A stretch of 64,000 bases of DNA, from the NCBI RefSeq assembly GCF_002386445.1, contig NZ_DGIR01000027.1, positions 62,001-126,000 of the forward strand, given 5' to 3'. This stretch comes from Pseudomonas sp. UBA4617. Lineage in GTDB: Bacteria; Pseudomonadota; Gammaproteobacteria; Pseudomonadales; Pseudomonadaceae. The notes beneath the pieces are model-generated. The model was not told the DNA's origin, made no database searches, and was given only the letters and a program-made list of their open reading frames with translations. This document shows, piece by piece, positions 1 through 8,699 of this stretch (the first letter of the stretch is position 1; each line of letters begins with the position of its first letter). Made by a program: the position numbers and the translations under genes.

Positions 1-728
1 GGCAGTTTGATATCAACGTCCCGGTGGTCTACCGCCAGTCCACCTACTCCTCCGGTGGTGCGGGTGGTGCCGGGGCGAGCACTTCGGATGAAACCGTGAC
101 GCGCGACCCGGAAATCGGCGATATCAACGTCGGCATCGCCTACAAGTTCCTCGACGAAGACGAGACCTGGCCCGATGCCGTGGCAACCCTGCGCATCAAG
201 GCCCCGACCGGCAAGGACCCGTATGGCATCAAGCTGCGCGAAGTGCCCGGCAACGACAACCTGTCGGTACCCGAGAGCCTGCCGACCGGCAACGGCGTCT
301 GGGCGATCACCCCGGGCATCTCGCTGGTCAAGACCTTCGACCCCGCCGTGCTGTTCGGCAGCCTGTCCTACACCTACAACATGCAAGACTCGTTCAGCGA
401 CATCAGCCCGCAGGTCAACAGCAAAGTCCCGGGTGACGTAAAGCTGGGCAACTCGTGGCAGATCGGCGGCGGTATCGCCTTTGCCCTCAACGAGAAGATG
501 AGCATGTCGTTCTCGGTGTCCGACCAGTTCGCCAGCAAGAGCAAGATCAAACCGGATGGCGGCGACTGGCAGTCGATCTCCAACAGCGACTACAACGCCG
601 CCAACTTCAACATCGGCATGACCTTCGCCGCCACCGACAACCTGACCATCGTGCCCAACCTGTCCATCGGTCTGACCGACGATGCGCCAGACTTTTCCTT
701 CAGCCTGAAATTCCCCTACTACTTCTGA
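1..728 (+). CDS. Outer-membrane beta-barrel protein, 5'-truncated
   Basis: The reading frame is open from the window edge, so the N-terminus and any signal peptide lie outside. A GTG at 24 is in frame but is probably internal. The protein shows alternating polar and hydrophobic strands rich in Gly, Asn, Asp and aromatics, and it ends in Pro-Tyr-Tyr-Phe. A C-terminal Phe is the usual signal for insertion by the BAM machinery. It resembles the barrel family often annotated as 'transporter' or 'phenol meta-pathway-like' outer-membrane protein, but the substrate cannot be read from the sequence. A GC-rich hairpin follows the stop. Confidence 0.6.
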   Translation, partial: QFDINVPVVYRQSTYSSGGAGGAGASTSDETVTRDPEIGDINVGIAYKFLDEDETWPDAVATLRIKAPTGKDPYGIKLREVPGNDNLSVPESLPTGNGVWAITPGISLVKTFDPAVLFGSLSYTYNMQDSFSDISPQVNSKVPGDVKLGNSWQIGGGIAFALNEKMSMSFSVSDQFASKSKIKPDGGDWQSISNSDYNAANFNIGMTFAATDNLTIVPNLSIGLTDDAPDFSFSLKFPYYF

Positions 729-739
729 TACTTGCCATT

Positions 740-770
740 GTCCGGGCCGGTGCGCGCGGCCCGGACTTTG
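740..770 (+). terminator. Rho-independent-type terminator of the barrel gene
   Basis: A 9-bp perfect stem (GTCCGGGCC at 740-748 with GGCCCGGAC at 758-766) encloses a 9-base loop and is followed by TTTGG. It lies 12 bases after the stop at 728. The T-run is short, so efficiency is uncertain. Confidence 0.6.
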
Positions 771-863
771 GTTACCAGCCGTGTAGCGAAACGTGTTCCC
801 TGGCCCAGGCTGTTATCATCCAGCACAGATGTATGACGTTTTGATGGCAAAAGGGAATTTTTT

Positions 864-3065
864 GTGAAGAACCTGTCAGACCACCTACCTACCCGGCTTG
901 CCGCACTGGCAACTCTGGTCCTGGTGATCCCACTGGGTACGCGCGCCATGCTGGGTTGGTCCAACCCGCTCGGTTACCTGTCCGACATGGCCCTCGGCAG
1001 CCTGCTGGTATTGCTGCTGCACCGCCGGCCCTGGTGGCTGGCCTTACCCGTGCTGCTGGCATGGGCCGCCTTGTGGGTGGCCTCGGCTGAACTGGTGAGC
1101 GCGGTAGGCAGGTTGCCTACCAGCGCCGACCTGGCCTACCTGGCCGACCCGCAGTTCATGGAGAATTCGACTGGCGGTGGCCTGGCCCATGCCTGGCTGC
1201 CCTGGGCGCTGGGCATCGGCCTGCTGGCCTGGCTGGCCAGCACCTGGCGCCACCGCAACCAACCCAGCCAGCCGCTGCCACGCAAGGCCTGGGCCATTCC
1301 GCTGCTGCTGATCGCTGGCCATTGGGGCAGCCAACACCTGGCGCCTGCCGACGCCGAGCAATGGCGGCTGTACAACCTCCCCCATCAACTGATGTCGGCC
1401 GCCGCCGGCGATCTGCAGCGCCACGTCGAGGGCTGGACGGGCCAGACCCAAACCTTCACGCCGCTGGCCAGCAGTGGCCTGACCCAATCCGACCTGCATG
1501 GCCAGCGCCTGCTCGCCGGGCCGGGCACGGCCCGCAACCTGCTGCTAATCACCGTGGAAGGTATCCCCGGTGCCTACCTGCGGCCTAACCGCCAGGCCCT
1601 GCATAGCCGCTTCGACACAGAGCTGATGCCCAGGCTCAGCCAGTGGGCCGAACGCGGCATGAACACCCCGGACTACGTGCTGCATACCCATCAGACCATC
1701 CGTGGCCTCTATGCCATGCTTTGTGGTGATTACGACAAGCTGGCCAACGGCACGCCCAAGGGGGTCGAGCTGCTGACCCAGAACGAACGCAACCAGGCCT
1801 GCCTGCCGGCGCAGCTGCGCCAGGCCGGCTTCACCACTCACTACCTGCAGGGGGCCGGCCTGCGTTTCATGGCCAAGGACCGCATCATGCCGCACATCGG
1901 CTTTGATGCAGTGCATGGCGTTGAATGGTTCCGCAACAGCAACTACCTGGAGTTTCCCTGGGGCAAGGACGACCGGGCCTTCTTCGAAGGTGCGCTGGGC
2001 TATGTCGACCAGTTGCAGAAACAGGACAAGCCCTGGATGCTGACCCTGCTCACCGTGGGCACCCACCAGCCGTACTCGGCACCTGACAAATACCTCGAGC
2101 GCTACGACACACCGAAACAGGCGGCCGTCGCCTACCTCGATGACGCGCTGGGTGCCTTCCTCGACAGCCTCGAGCGCCAAGGCGTGCTCAAGGATACCCT
2201 GGTGGTGATCACCTCCGATGAATCCCATGGCATCGATGGCGTGCGCCTGGCCTCGTCGTGGGGCTTCAACCTCACCCTGGCGCCTGATCAGGCGCAGTTG
2301 CCACGGATCAAGCGTGGCACCTACGGCCATGTCGACCTGGCGACCTCGCTGCTGGACTACTTTGCCCTGCCCATTCCCATGGCGCTGGGTGGGCGCTCGC
2401 TGTACCGCGACTATGACAGCGGTCGCGAAATGATCTCGTACACCAACAGCATGCTGCGCTATCACGACGGCCAAGGTGTGTTCACCGAATGTGACTTCCA
2501 GCAGCGCTGCCGGCGTTATGCCAGCGAGGGTTTCATCGCCGACCGGGCACGCTACCTTGGCCCGGGCGACAGCCTGATCGGCCAGCAGATCGCAGCGCTG
2601 GCCGGGGTGCTCGACCAATCCCTGCAACACACACCGCTGAACCTGCGCTACCAGTTCGGTGGCCCATCGCCGATCCGCCTGCGCAAGCGTATCCAGGATG
2701 ACTGGGCTGACAACCTGATCGGTGCGCAGTACCTGGAAATGCCCGAGGGCACGCACACCCGCGTGCGGGTCAAGGTACGCTCGCTGGACCCAAAGCGCGC
2801 CGCCTATATCCAGCTCAAGGCCAAGCAGTCGGAACAGGACGTCCCGCTGGGCTTGCCTGAGCAGATGAAAGTCACCGCCGATGAGCCATTGGAAATGGAG
2901 TTCGGCTTTGACAACCCGACCGCACGCAAGGCGTTTTCCTTCCACTTGCTGGGCTATGGCGGTGGCCAGGTGGAAGTGAGCGACTTCAGCGTGGTTACTG
3001 CGCTGCCCGGCGAAGATGACGTCACGGAGGAAATGGCCGACGGGCATATTGCCCATTCGGGATGA
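864..3065 (+). CDS. Membrane-anchored sulfatase / LtaS-OpgB-like phosphotransferase
   Basis: The N-terminal 170 residues hold several hydrophobic segments, and a periplasmic alkaline-phosphatase-fold domain follows from about residue 225. Metal-site motifs are visible: TVEGIPGAY, the nucleophile region THQTIRGLYAMLCG, and TSDESHG. In the LtaS/OpgB family the nucleophile is a Thr in a comparable position, and members move glycerol-phosphate or phosphoethanolamine onto membrane or periplasmic glycans. About 170 extra residues follow the catalytic domain. The start is a GTG preceded by AAAAGGGA. The substrate is unknown. The gene stands alone between a terminator and the DUF899 gene. Confidence 0.75.
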   Translation: MKNLSDHLPTRLAALATLVLVIPLGTRAMLGWSNPLGYLSDMALGSLLVLLLHRRPWWLALPVLLAWAALWVASAELVSAVGRLPTSADLAYLADPQFMENSTGGGLAHAWLPWALGIGLLAWLASTWRHRNQPSQPLPRKAWAIPLLLIAGHWGSQHLAPADAEQWRLYNLPHQLMSAAAGDLQRHVEGWTGQTQTFTPLASSGLTQSDLHGQRLLAGPGTARNLLLITVEGIPGAYLRPNRQALHSRFDTELMPRLSQWAERGMNTPDYVLHTHQTIRGLYAMLCGDYDKLANGTPKGVELLTQNERNQACLPAQLRQAGFTTHYLQGAGLRFMAKDRIMPHIGFDAVHGVEWFRNSNYLEFPWGKDDRAFFEGALGYVDQLQKQDKPWMLTLLTVGTHQPYSAPDKYLERYDTPKQAAVAYLDDALGAFLDSLERQGVLKDTLVVITSDESHGIDGVRLASSWGFNLTLAPDQAQLPRIKRGTYGHVDLATSLLDYFALPIPMALGGRSLYRDYDSGREMISYTNSMLRYHDGQGVFTECDFQQRCRRYASEGFIADRARYLGPGDSLIGQQIAALAGVLDQSLQHTPLNLRYQFGGPSPIRLRKRIQDDWADNLIGAQYLEMPEGTHTRVRVKVRSLDPKRAAYIQLKAKQSEQDVPLGLPEQMKVTADEPLEMEFGFDNPTARKAFSFHLLGYGGGQVEVSDFSVVTALPGEDDVTEEMADGHIAHSG

Positions 3066-3160
3066 CTGACGATGCCGCTCATCGGGCTGCCAGTATTGCC
3101 TGTCGATTCTGGCCACCGGTGCTCGACCAGTGTGTGAACCCCTAGAGCGGAGACAGCACC

Positions 3161-3889
3161 ATGAGCACCAGCGAAAGCAGGCACCCGGTGGTTTCCCGCA
3201 GCCAGTGGCTGGCGGCCCGCCAGCAGCTGTGGCTGCACGAAAAGGCCTTTACCCACCACCGCGACGCGCTGGCCGCAGCGCGTCGCGCCTTGCCCTGGGT
3301 AAAGGTCGAGCAGGACTATCGCTTCCAAGGGCCCGATGGCGAACTGGACCTGGCTGGCCTGTTTGCCGGTCGCAGCCAGCTGTTGATCTACCACTTCATG
3401 TTCGCAGAGGGCTGGACCGAAGGCTGCCCCGGCTGCTCGTTCCTCGCCGACCATTTTGATGGCGCCAACCTGCACCTGGCGCACCATGACGTGTCGCTGG
3501 TAGCAGTGTCGCGGGCACCGTATGCGCAATTCCAGGCGTTCCGCCAGCGCATGGGCTGGCGTTTTGCCTGGTATTCAGCACACGGCAGCAGCTTCAACGA
3601 AGACTTCGGGGTGAGTGTTGGCCGCGAAGGCCAGCGCCAGTACAACTACGCGCCGTATGACGGTGAGGAAAGCGAGTTGCCCGGGCTGAGCGCGTTCTAC
3701 CGGGAGCCGGATGGCAGTGTGTACCACACCTACTCCACCTATGCGCGCGGGCTGGATATCCTGGTCAATACCTACAACTTCCTCGACATCGCGCCACTGG
3801 GGCGCAACGAAGGCGGGACCATGGACTGGGTACGGCACCATGACCGCTATCAAGGGCAGGCAGAGCCAGGCCATTGCTGCCACGAATGA
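3161..3889 (+). CDS. DUF899 thioredoxin-like protein
   Basis: A 242-residue protein with the DUF899 hallmarks: a GPDGEL segment, then FMFAEGWTEGCPGCSF with a CPGC pair where thioredoxins have their redox Cys, then the HHDVSLVAVSRAP strand. The C-terminal part carries YHTYSTYARGLD, typical of the family. It is soluble and predicted cytoplasmic. DUF899 proteins are thioredoxin-fold, and no reaction is established. The ATG at 3161 is preceded by a GGAG (AGCGGAGACAGCACC). Confidence 0.8.
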   Translation: MSTSESRHPVVSRSQWLAARQQLWLHEKAFTHHRDALAAARRALPWVKVEQDYRFQGPDGELDLAGLFAGRSQLLIYHFMFAEGWTEGCPGCSFLADHFDGANLHLAHHDVSLVAVSRAPYAQFQAFRQRMGWRFAWYSAHGSSFNEDFGVSVGREGQRQYNYAPYDGEESELPGLSAFYREPDGSVYHTYSTYARGLDILVNTYNFLDIAPLGRNEGGTMDWVRHHDRYQGQAEPGHCCHE

Positions 3890-3899
3890 CCCAAGCCGA

Positions 3900-3952
3900 G
3901 CGCAGCGCTGGCAGGAGCGGCCTTGCGCGACACGAGGTCGCCCCTACAAGCT
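3900..3952. repeat. REP-like intergenic element (degenerate)
   Basis: The core GGCAGGAGCGGCCTTGCGCG followed by a CGACACGAGGTCGCCCCTAC segment resembles the imperfect palindromic REP units scattered between P. putida genes. It lies between the DUF899 gene and the 3' end of ureG, where transcription from both sides converges. Assigned by resemblance only. Confidence 0.35.
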
Positions 3953-3958
3953 GTCACA

Positions 3959-4582
3959 TCACGCGCGCACGCCCAGCATGCCGCGCTCGACGATGAAATC
4001 GATCACCGCCTGCAGCCCCTCGCCCTTCTTGAGGTTACTGAAGGTCCACGGCCGCTGCGGGCGCATGCGCTGGGTATCGCGCGCCATCACCTCCAGCGAG
4101 GCGCCCACATAAGGCGCCAGGTCGGTCTTGTTGATGACCAGGAAGTCCGACTTGGTGATCCCGGGGCCACCCTTGCGCGGTATCTTCTCGCCCTCAGCCA
4201 CGTCGATCACGTAGATAGTCAGGTCGGCCAGCTCCGGGCTGAACGTGGCGCTGAGGTTGTCACCGCCACTTTCGACGAAAATCACCTCCAGGTTGCCAAA
4301 CCTGCGCGCCAGTGCTTCGACCGCCGCCAGGTTCATCGAGGCGTCCTCACGTATCGCCGTGTGCGGGCAGCCGCCGGTTTCCACGCCGACAATGCGCTCC
4401 GGCTCGAGGGCACCGGCTTCGGTAAGGATGCGCTGGTCTTCCTTGGTGTAGATGTCGTTGGTCACTACCGCGATCTGGTAGTGGTCACGCATGGCCTTGC
4501 ACAAGGCCTCGAGCAATGCGGTCTTGCCGGAGCCGACCGGGCCGCCGACACCGACGCGCAGGGGTTGTTGATAGCTTTGCAT
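3959..4582 (-). CDS. ureG: Urease accessory GTPase UreG
   Basis: A SIMIBI-class GTPase of 207 residues that drives nickel insertion into apo-urease together with UreD and UreF and takes nickel from UreE. The P-loop GPVGSGKT is at residues 14-21. The nickel-binding CPH motif (GGCPHTA) and the ESGGDNL switch region are intact. The ATG at 4582 (MQSYQQPLRV) was chosen over an in-frame ATG five codons earlier because UreG proteins begin there. It is the last gene of the operon, 11 bases after the ureF stop. Confidence 0.95.
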   Translation of the reverse strand: MQSYQQPLRVGVGGPVGSGKTALLEALCKAMRDHYQIAVVTNDIYTKEDQRILTEAGALEPERIVGVETGGCPHTAIREDASMNLAAVEALARRFGNLEVIFVESGGDNLSATFSPELADLTIYVIDVAEGEKIPRKGGPGITKSDFLVINKTDLAPYVGASLEVMARDTQRMRPQRPWTFSNLKKGEGLQAVIDFIVERGMLGVRA

Positions 4583-4593
4583 GCAGGCAGTCC

Positions 4594-5268
4594 TCAAGAG
4601 CGGAACAAACGGGTGTATTGGGTTTCGTGACGCGACGAGGCAATGGCCAACATCGGCAAGCCACTGCCGAGCTGGTCATCGCCCAGGGCCAAGGCCTGGT
4701 CAAGGGCGGCCGGCAAGCCTGCGCCCAGTTCGCGTAGCAAGGTCTGGGCAGCCTGCTGGCCGAACGGCACCAGCTTGACCCCGGCCATTACCGCGCCCTC
4801 CAACCAGGCAAAGGCATGGCCCAAGGCCAATTGGCGCAGCGGGATTGCCCAGTGCGCGGCCAGCCAGGCCATGCCGCCCAGCTGGGTAAGCTCAAGGCTG
4901 GCACGCCAGGCTGGATCCTGGCCCAGCTGCCAGCCGTCGAGCAGCCGTGCCAACGCCGCACCGCGTTGCTGTTCTTCCAGGCGCAGCTCGGCGGTTTCGC
5001 GGTTGGCCAGCAGGAACCGGCTCCAGTGGCCGAAGGCCAGGGCGTCCTCGGCCTGGCAGGCGCGATACAGGCGGGCCAGTACCGGCCAGTCGAGGCCGGC
5101 CAGGGTGTCGTCGATCTGTTCACGCTGCCATGCGGCGAAACCGTCCACGCCCCGGACCCAACCCGCCTCGACCGCCCACTCCAGGCCTTGCGAGTAGGTG
5201 AAGCCGCCCACCGGCAAGCCCGGGCTGGCCAGCTGCAGCAGGCGCAGCAACGCCAGGTCGCTGTCCAT
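4594..5268 (-). CDS. ureF: Urease accessory protein UreF
   Basis: A 224-residue, mostly helical UreF. The N-terminus carries the family signature LLQLASPGLPVGGFTYSQGLE. UreF bridges UreD and UreG in the urease activation complex. Its ATG shares one base with the ureJ stop (TGATG), so the two are probably translationally coupled. Confidence 0.93.
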   Translation of the reverse strand: MDSDLALLRLLQLASPGLPVGGFTYSQGLEWAVEAGWVRGVDGFAAWQREQIDDTLAGLDWPVLARLYRACQAEDALAFGHWSRFLLANRETAELRLEEQQRGAALARLLDGWQLGQDPAWRASLELTQLGGMAWLAAHWAIPLRQLALGHAFAWLEGAVMAGVKLVPFGQQAAQTLLRELGAGLPAALDQALALGDDQLGSGLPMLAIASSRHETQYTRLFRS

Positions 5269-5813
5269 CAACCGGCCAGTACCAGTGCGGCGCCGGCCAG
5301 CAGGCCACCGCCAAAGGCTTTCTGCAAGCCGCTGTGGCGGCGCAACAGGCAACCGACGGCAAAGCCGACCGCCAGCAGCAACCCGCTGACGGCGACAAAG
5401 CCGGCGCTGAACTGCCAGAACGCGCTTGGCGTCGCTTCCACGCCATGGGCCCAGCCATGGAACAGGGCGAACACCGGCATGGCCATGGCCAGCAGCAGTT
5501 GCCGAGCGGGTAGCAACACGGCCGCTGCAGCCACCAGCAGCGACACGGCGATCAGGGTTTCCATGCCCAATACGTCGCCGAACAGATGACCACACAGCGC
5601 ACCGCCGAACATGGCCACCAGGGTAGCCGCAGGCAGCGCCAGGCTGCGCCGGGTCAACGCGGCAAGTACGCCGGTGCCGAGCAACATCAGCAGGTGGTCA
5701 AGACCGGTCAGCGGGTGCAGCAAGCCATCCTGAAGCGGCTGGCTGTCGTGGCCCGGGTGGGCGAAAGCCGGCAGCGCCAGCATCAGCAGAAACAGGGCGA
5801 ACGTCTTTTTCAT
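5268..5813 (-). CDS. ureJ: HupE/UreJ-family nickel (metal) permease
   Basis: A 181-residue integral membrane protein that starts with a signal-like segment (MKKTFALFLLMLALPAFA). A mature HPGHD start and GLDHLLMLLGTGVLAAL follow, matching the HupE/UreJ family with its His and Asp residues in the first membrane helices. Family members import nickel for urease or hydrogenase, and the position between ureE and ureF supports nickel for urease. Five or six further hydrophobic segments are visible, including FALFHGWAHGVE. Confidence 0.88.
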   Translation of the reverse strand: MKKTFALFLLMLALPAFAHPGHDSQPLQDGLLHPLTGLDHLLMLLGTGVLAALTRRSLALPAATLVAMFGGALCGHLFGDVLGMETLIAVSLLVAAAAVLLPARQLLLAMAMPVFALFHGWAHGVEATPSAFWQFSAGFVAVSGLLLAVGFAVGCLLRRHSGLQKAFGGGLLAGAALVLAG

Positions 5814-5830
5814 TGGTTGCTCCAGGCAGT

Positions 5831-6340
5831 TCAGGAATGGGCGGGCAAGCGCACGAACGGGTGATCGTGCGCATGACCATGGCTATGGCCATGACTATGG
5901 TTATGCGATGCGCTCTGATAGGCCCCCGCCTCCGGCTCGAACGGCGCTTGCTCGGCCTCCACCGTCAGGCCCAGGCCACGCAGCATGTCGTCGAGCACAT
6001 GGTCGTGCTGGAAGCGCAACAGGCCGGGTTCGATCTGCAACGGCACATGGCGGTTGCCCAGGTGATAGGCAGCGCGCGCCAGCAGGTGCGGGTCGGCGCA
6101 GCGCACCGTGGACACAGCCTCCGGCGCCGCCAGCACGCGGATCAGCTGGGTGCCCTCGGCGTCGCCCAGCAGTTCGCCGCCGCGTAGCAGGTGGCCGCGC
6201 TCAAGCATCAGCCCGGCTTCGCGGCCATCGTCGAGGGTTACCCGCAGGCGGCTCTTGATCCGGCTGTCCACATCAAGGGTGACGCTGCCGGTTTCGCCGT
6301 GCGTGCCGGGGTCGTTGATTCGGCGGGTCAAGACAATCAT
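5831..6340 (-). CDS. ureE: Urease nickel chaperone UreE
   Basis: A 169-residue UreE: an N-terminal peptide-binding domain, a C-terminal metallochaperone domain (YHLGNRHVPLQ...HDHVL), and a histidine-rich tail (ASHNHSHGHSHGHAHDH). The tail is expected to bind several nickel ions. The ATG at 6340 has an excellent ribosome site (AAGGAGG, 4 bases before the ATG). An open frame extends further upstream, but it overlaps ureC and lacks such a site. Confidence 0.93.
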   Translation of the reverse strand: MIVLTRRINDPGTHGETGSVTLDVDSRIKSRLRVTLDDGREAGLMLERGHLLRGGELLGDAEGTQLIRVLAAPEAVSTVRCADPHLLARAAYHLGNRHVPLQIEPGLLRFQHDHVLDDMLRGLGLTVEAEQAPFEPEAGAYQSASHNHSHGHSHGHAHDHPFVRLPAHS

Positions 6341-6350
6341 CGTTCCTCCT

Positions 6351-8054
6351 TCAGAACAGGAAATAGCGCTGGGCCAGCGGCAGTTCGCGGGCCGGCTCGC
6401 ACACCAGCAGTTCGCCATCGGCACGCACCTGGTAGGTCTGCGCGTCGACTTCGATCAGCGGTTGCAGGGTGTTGTGGAGCATGTCGGGCTTGCGCACCCG
6501 ACGGCAGCCCTGCGCCACGCCGATCAGGCTGCGCAGGTTGAGTTGCTCGGCCAGGCCGCGGTCCATCGCCGCCTGCGGCAGGAAGGTCATGCGCGTGGCA
6601 TGCCGCGCCGCGCCCAGGGCGCCGAACATCGGCCGGTAGTGCACCGGTTGTGGCGTGGGAATGGAGCCGTTGATGTCGCCCATGGGGGCGGTGACGATCA
6701 TCCCACCCTTGATCACCAGCGCCGGCTTGACCGCAAAGAATGCCGGCGACCACAGCACCAGGTCGGCCAGCTTGCCCGCTTCCACCGAGCCCACTTCATG
6801 GCCGATGCCATGGGTCAGCGCCGGGTTGATGGTGTACTTGGCGATGTAGCGCTTGACCCGGAAGTTATCGCTGTAGCTGGTGTCCGGCGCCAGTGGCCCA
6901 CGGCGCAGCTTCATCTGGTGGGCGACCTGCCAGGTACGCAGCACCACCTCGCCCACCCTGCCCATGGCCTGTGAGTCGGAGGACGTCATGGCAAAGGCGC
7001 CCATGTCGTGCAGGATGTCTTCTGCGGCAATGGTCTCGCGGCGGATGCGCGACTCGGCAAAGGCCACGTCCTCGGCGATGCTCGGGTCCAGGTGGTGGCA
7101 GACCATGAGCATGTCCAGGTGCTCGTCCACGGTATTGACCGTGTACGGCAGGGTCGGGTTGGTCGAGGACGGCAACACGTTGGCCTGCCCCGCCGCGCGG
7201 ATGATGTCCGGCGCATGCCCGCCGCCAGCCCCTTCGGTGTGGAAGGTATGGATGGTGCGTTCGCCGATCGCCGCCAGGGTGTCTTCAATGCAGCCGGATT
7301 CGTTCAGTGTGTCGGTGTGAATCGCCACCTGGATGTCCATTTCCTCGGCAACCCCCAGGCAGCAGTCGATGGCCGCCGGTGTCGAGCCCCAGTCTTCGTG
7401 CAGTTTCAGGCCCACGGCGCCGGCGGCTATCTGCTCGCGCAGCGCTTCGGGCCGCGAAGCATTGCCCTTGCCGAGCAAGCCGATGTTGATCGGCAGGCTG
7501 TCGGCGGCCTGGAGCATGCGCGCCAGGTACCAGGGGCCGGGGGTACAAGTGGTGGCGTTGGTGCCGGTGGCTGGGCCGGTGCCACCGCCAATGAAGGTGG
7601 TCACGCCGCTGTTCAGCGCCTCGTCCACTTGCTGCGGGCAGATGAAGTGGATATGTGAATCGACGCCGCCTGCGGTGACGATCTTGCCTTCGGCCGCGAT
7701 CACCTCGGTACCCGGCCCCACCGGCACAGTGACGCCCGGCTGCACATCGGGGTTGCCAGCCTTGCCGATCACCGCGATGCGCCCGCGCTTGATACCGATA
7801 TCGGCTTTGACGATACCCCAGTGGTCAATGATCAGGGCGTTGGTCAGCACCAGGTCCATGGCCTCGGCAGCCAGCATCTGGCCCTGCCCCATGCCGTCGC
7901 GGATGACCTTGCCGCCACCGAACTTGACCTCTTCGCCATAGACCGTGAAATCCTGCTCGACCTCGACCCACAGCGCGGTGTCGGCCAGGCGCACGCGGTC
8001 GCCCACGGTGGGGCCGAACATGTCGGCATAGGCCCGGCGTGAAATACGGCTCAT
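6351..8054 (-). CDS. ureC: Urease alpha subunit
   Basis: The 567-residue catalytic subunit that hydrolyses urea to ammonia and carbamate at a di-nickel centre. All key elements are visible: the HIH nickel ligands (VDSHIHFICPQQ), the lysine that is carbamylated (VGLKLHEDWG), the HTD and HTFHTEGAGGGHAPD histidines, and the mobile-flap Cys in MVCHHLD. The start ATG overlaps the ureB stop by four bases (ATGA). Confidence 0.97.
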   Translation of the reverse strand: MSRISRRAYADMFGPTVGDRVRLADTALWVEVEQDFTVYGEEVKFGGGKVIRDGMGQGQMLAAEAMDLVLTNALIIDHWGIVKADIGIKRGRIAVIGKAGNPDVQPGVTVPVGPGTEVIAAEGKIVTAGGVDSHIHFICPQQVDEALNSGVTTFIGGGTGPATGTNATTCTPGPWYLARMLQAADSLPINIGLLGKGNASRPEALREQIAAGAVGLKLHEDWGSTPAAIDCCLGVAEEMDIQVAIHTDTLNESGCIEDTLAAIGERTIHTFHTEGAGGGHAPDIIRAAGQANVLPSSTNPTLPYTVNTVDEHLDMLMVCHHLDPSIAEDVAFAESRIRRETIAAEDILHDMGAFAMTSSDSQAMGRVGEVVLRTWQVAHQMKLRRGPLAPDTSYSDNFRVKRYIAKYTINPALTHGIGHEVGSVEAGKLADLVLWSPAFFAVKPALVIKGGMIVTAPMGDINGSIPTPQPVHYRPMFGALGAARHATRMTFLPQAAMDRGLAEQLNLRSLIGVAQGCRRVRKPDMLHNTLQPLIEVDAQTYQVRADGELLVCEPARELPLAQRYFLF

Positions 8055-8368
8055 GCCTTGCCCTCCAGCGCACCCATCACCTTGCCCTGGAAACCAAATA
8101 CCTCGCGCTTGCCGGCGTAGGCCACCAGTTGCACGGTGCGCGCCTGCCCCGGCTCGAAGCGCACCGCGGTGCCGGCGGCAATGTCCAGGCGAAAGCCCAG
8201 GGTCGGCGCGCGGTCGAACACCAGCGCCTGGTTGACTTCATAAAAGTGATAGTGCGAGCCGACCTGCACCGGCCGGTCGCCATGGTTGGCCACGCTGACG
8301 CTGACCGTCGCGCGGCCGCTGTTCAGCTCGATGTCGCCGTCGGCGACCTGGATTTCACCTGGGATCAT
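8051..8368 (-). CDS. ureB: Urease beta subunit
   Basis: A 105-residue beta subunit starting MIPGEIQVADGDIELN, with the conserved GDRPVQVGSHYHFYEVN segment. The ATG at 8368 was preferred to one 12 codons upstream because all UreB proteins start MIPGE and an AAGGAG site (AGCCAAGGAGCCCTGC) precedes it. It assembles with UreA and UreC into the trimer-of-trimers enzyme. Confidence 0.96.
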   Translation of the reverse strand: MIPGEIQVADGDIELNSGRATVSVSVANHGDRPVQVGSHYHFYEVNQALVFDRAPTLGFRLDIAAGTAVRFEPGQARTVQLVAYAGKREVFGFQGKVMGALEGKA

Positions 8369-8387
8369 GCAGGGCTCCTTGGCTATT

Positions 8388-8690
8388 TCAGACGATGGGG
8401 TCATGCACGGTCACCAGCTTGGTGCCATCCGGGAAGGTCGCTTCGACCTGCACGTCGTGGAGCATTTCGGCAATGCCCGGCATCACCTGCTCACGGGTCA
8501 GCACTTCGCGCCCCAGGCTCATCAGTTCGGCTACGCTGCGGCCATCGCGAGCGCCTTCGAGCACTGCGGCACTGATCAGCGCTACCGCTTCCGGGTAGTT
8601 GAGCTTCAAGCCACGGGCCAGGCGCCGCTCCGCCAGCAACGCGGCGGTAAACAGCAGCAGTTTGTCTTTCTCTCTCGGGGTAAGCTCCAT
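8388..8690 (-). CDS. ureA: Urease gamma subunit
   Basis: The 100-residue gamma subunit, start MELTPREKDKLLLFTAALLA and end LVTVHDPI followed by Val, of normal family length. It lies 9 bases after ureD and 19 bases before ureB in the same transcript. Confidence 0.96.
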   Translation of the reverse strand: MELTPREKDKLLLFTAALLAERRLARGLKLNYPEAVALISAAVLEGARDGRSVAELMSLGREVLTREQVMPGIAEMLHDVQVEATFPDGTKLVTVHDPIV

Positions 8691-8699
8691 GGCGCTCTC

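Noticed and set aside
808..821. CTGTTATCATCCAG as a LexA box before the sulfatase gene
   Set aside because: Only 8 bases separate CTG and CAG; LexA needs 10.
1545..3116. Long open frame on the minus strand (about 520 codons) antisense to the sulfatase gene
   Set aside because: High-GC genes leave the opposite frames open; the translation is low-complexity with no motif, while the plus strand encodes a clear sulfatase.
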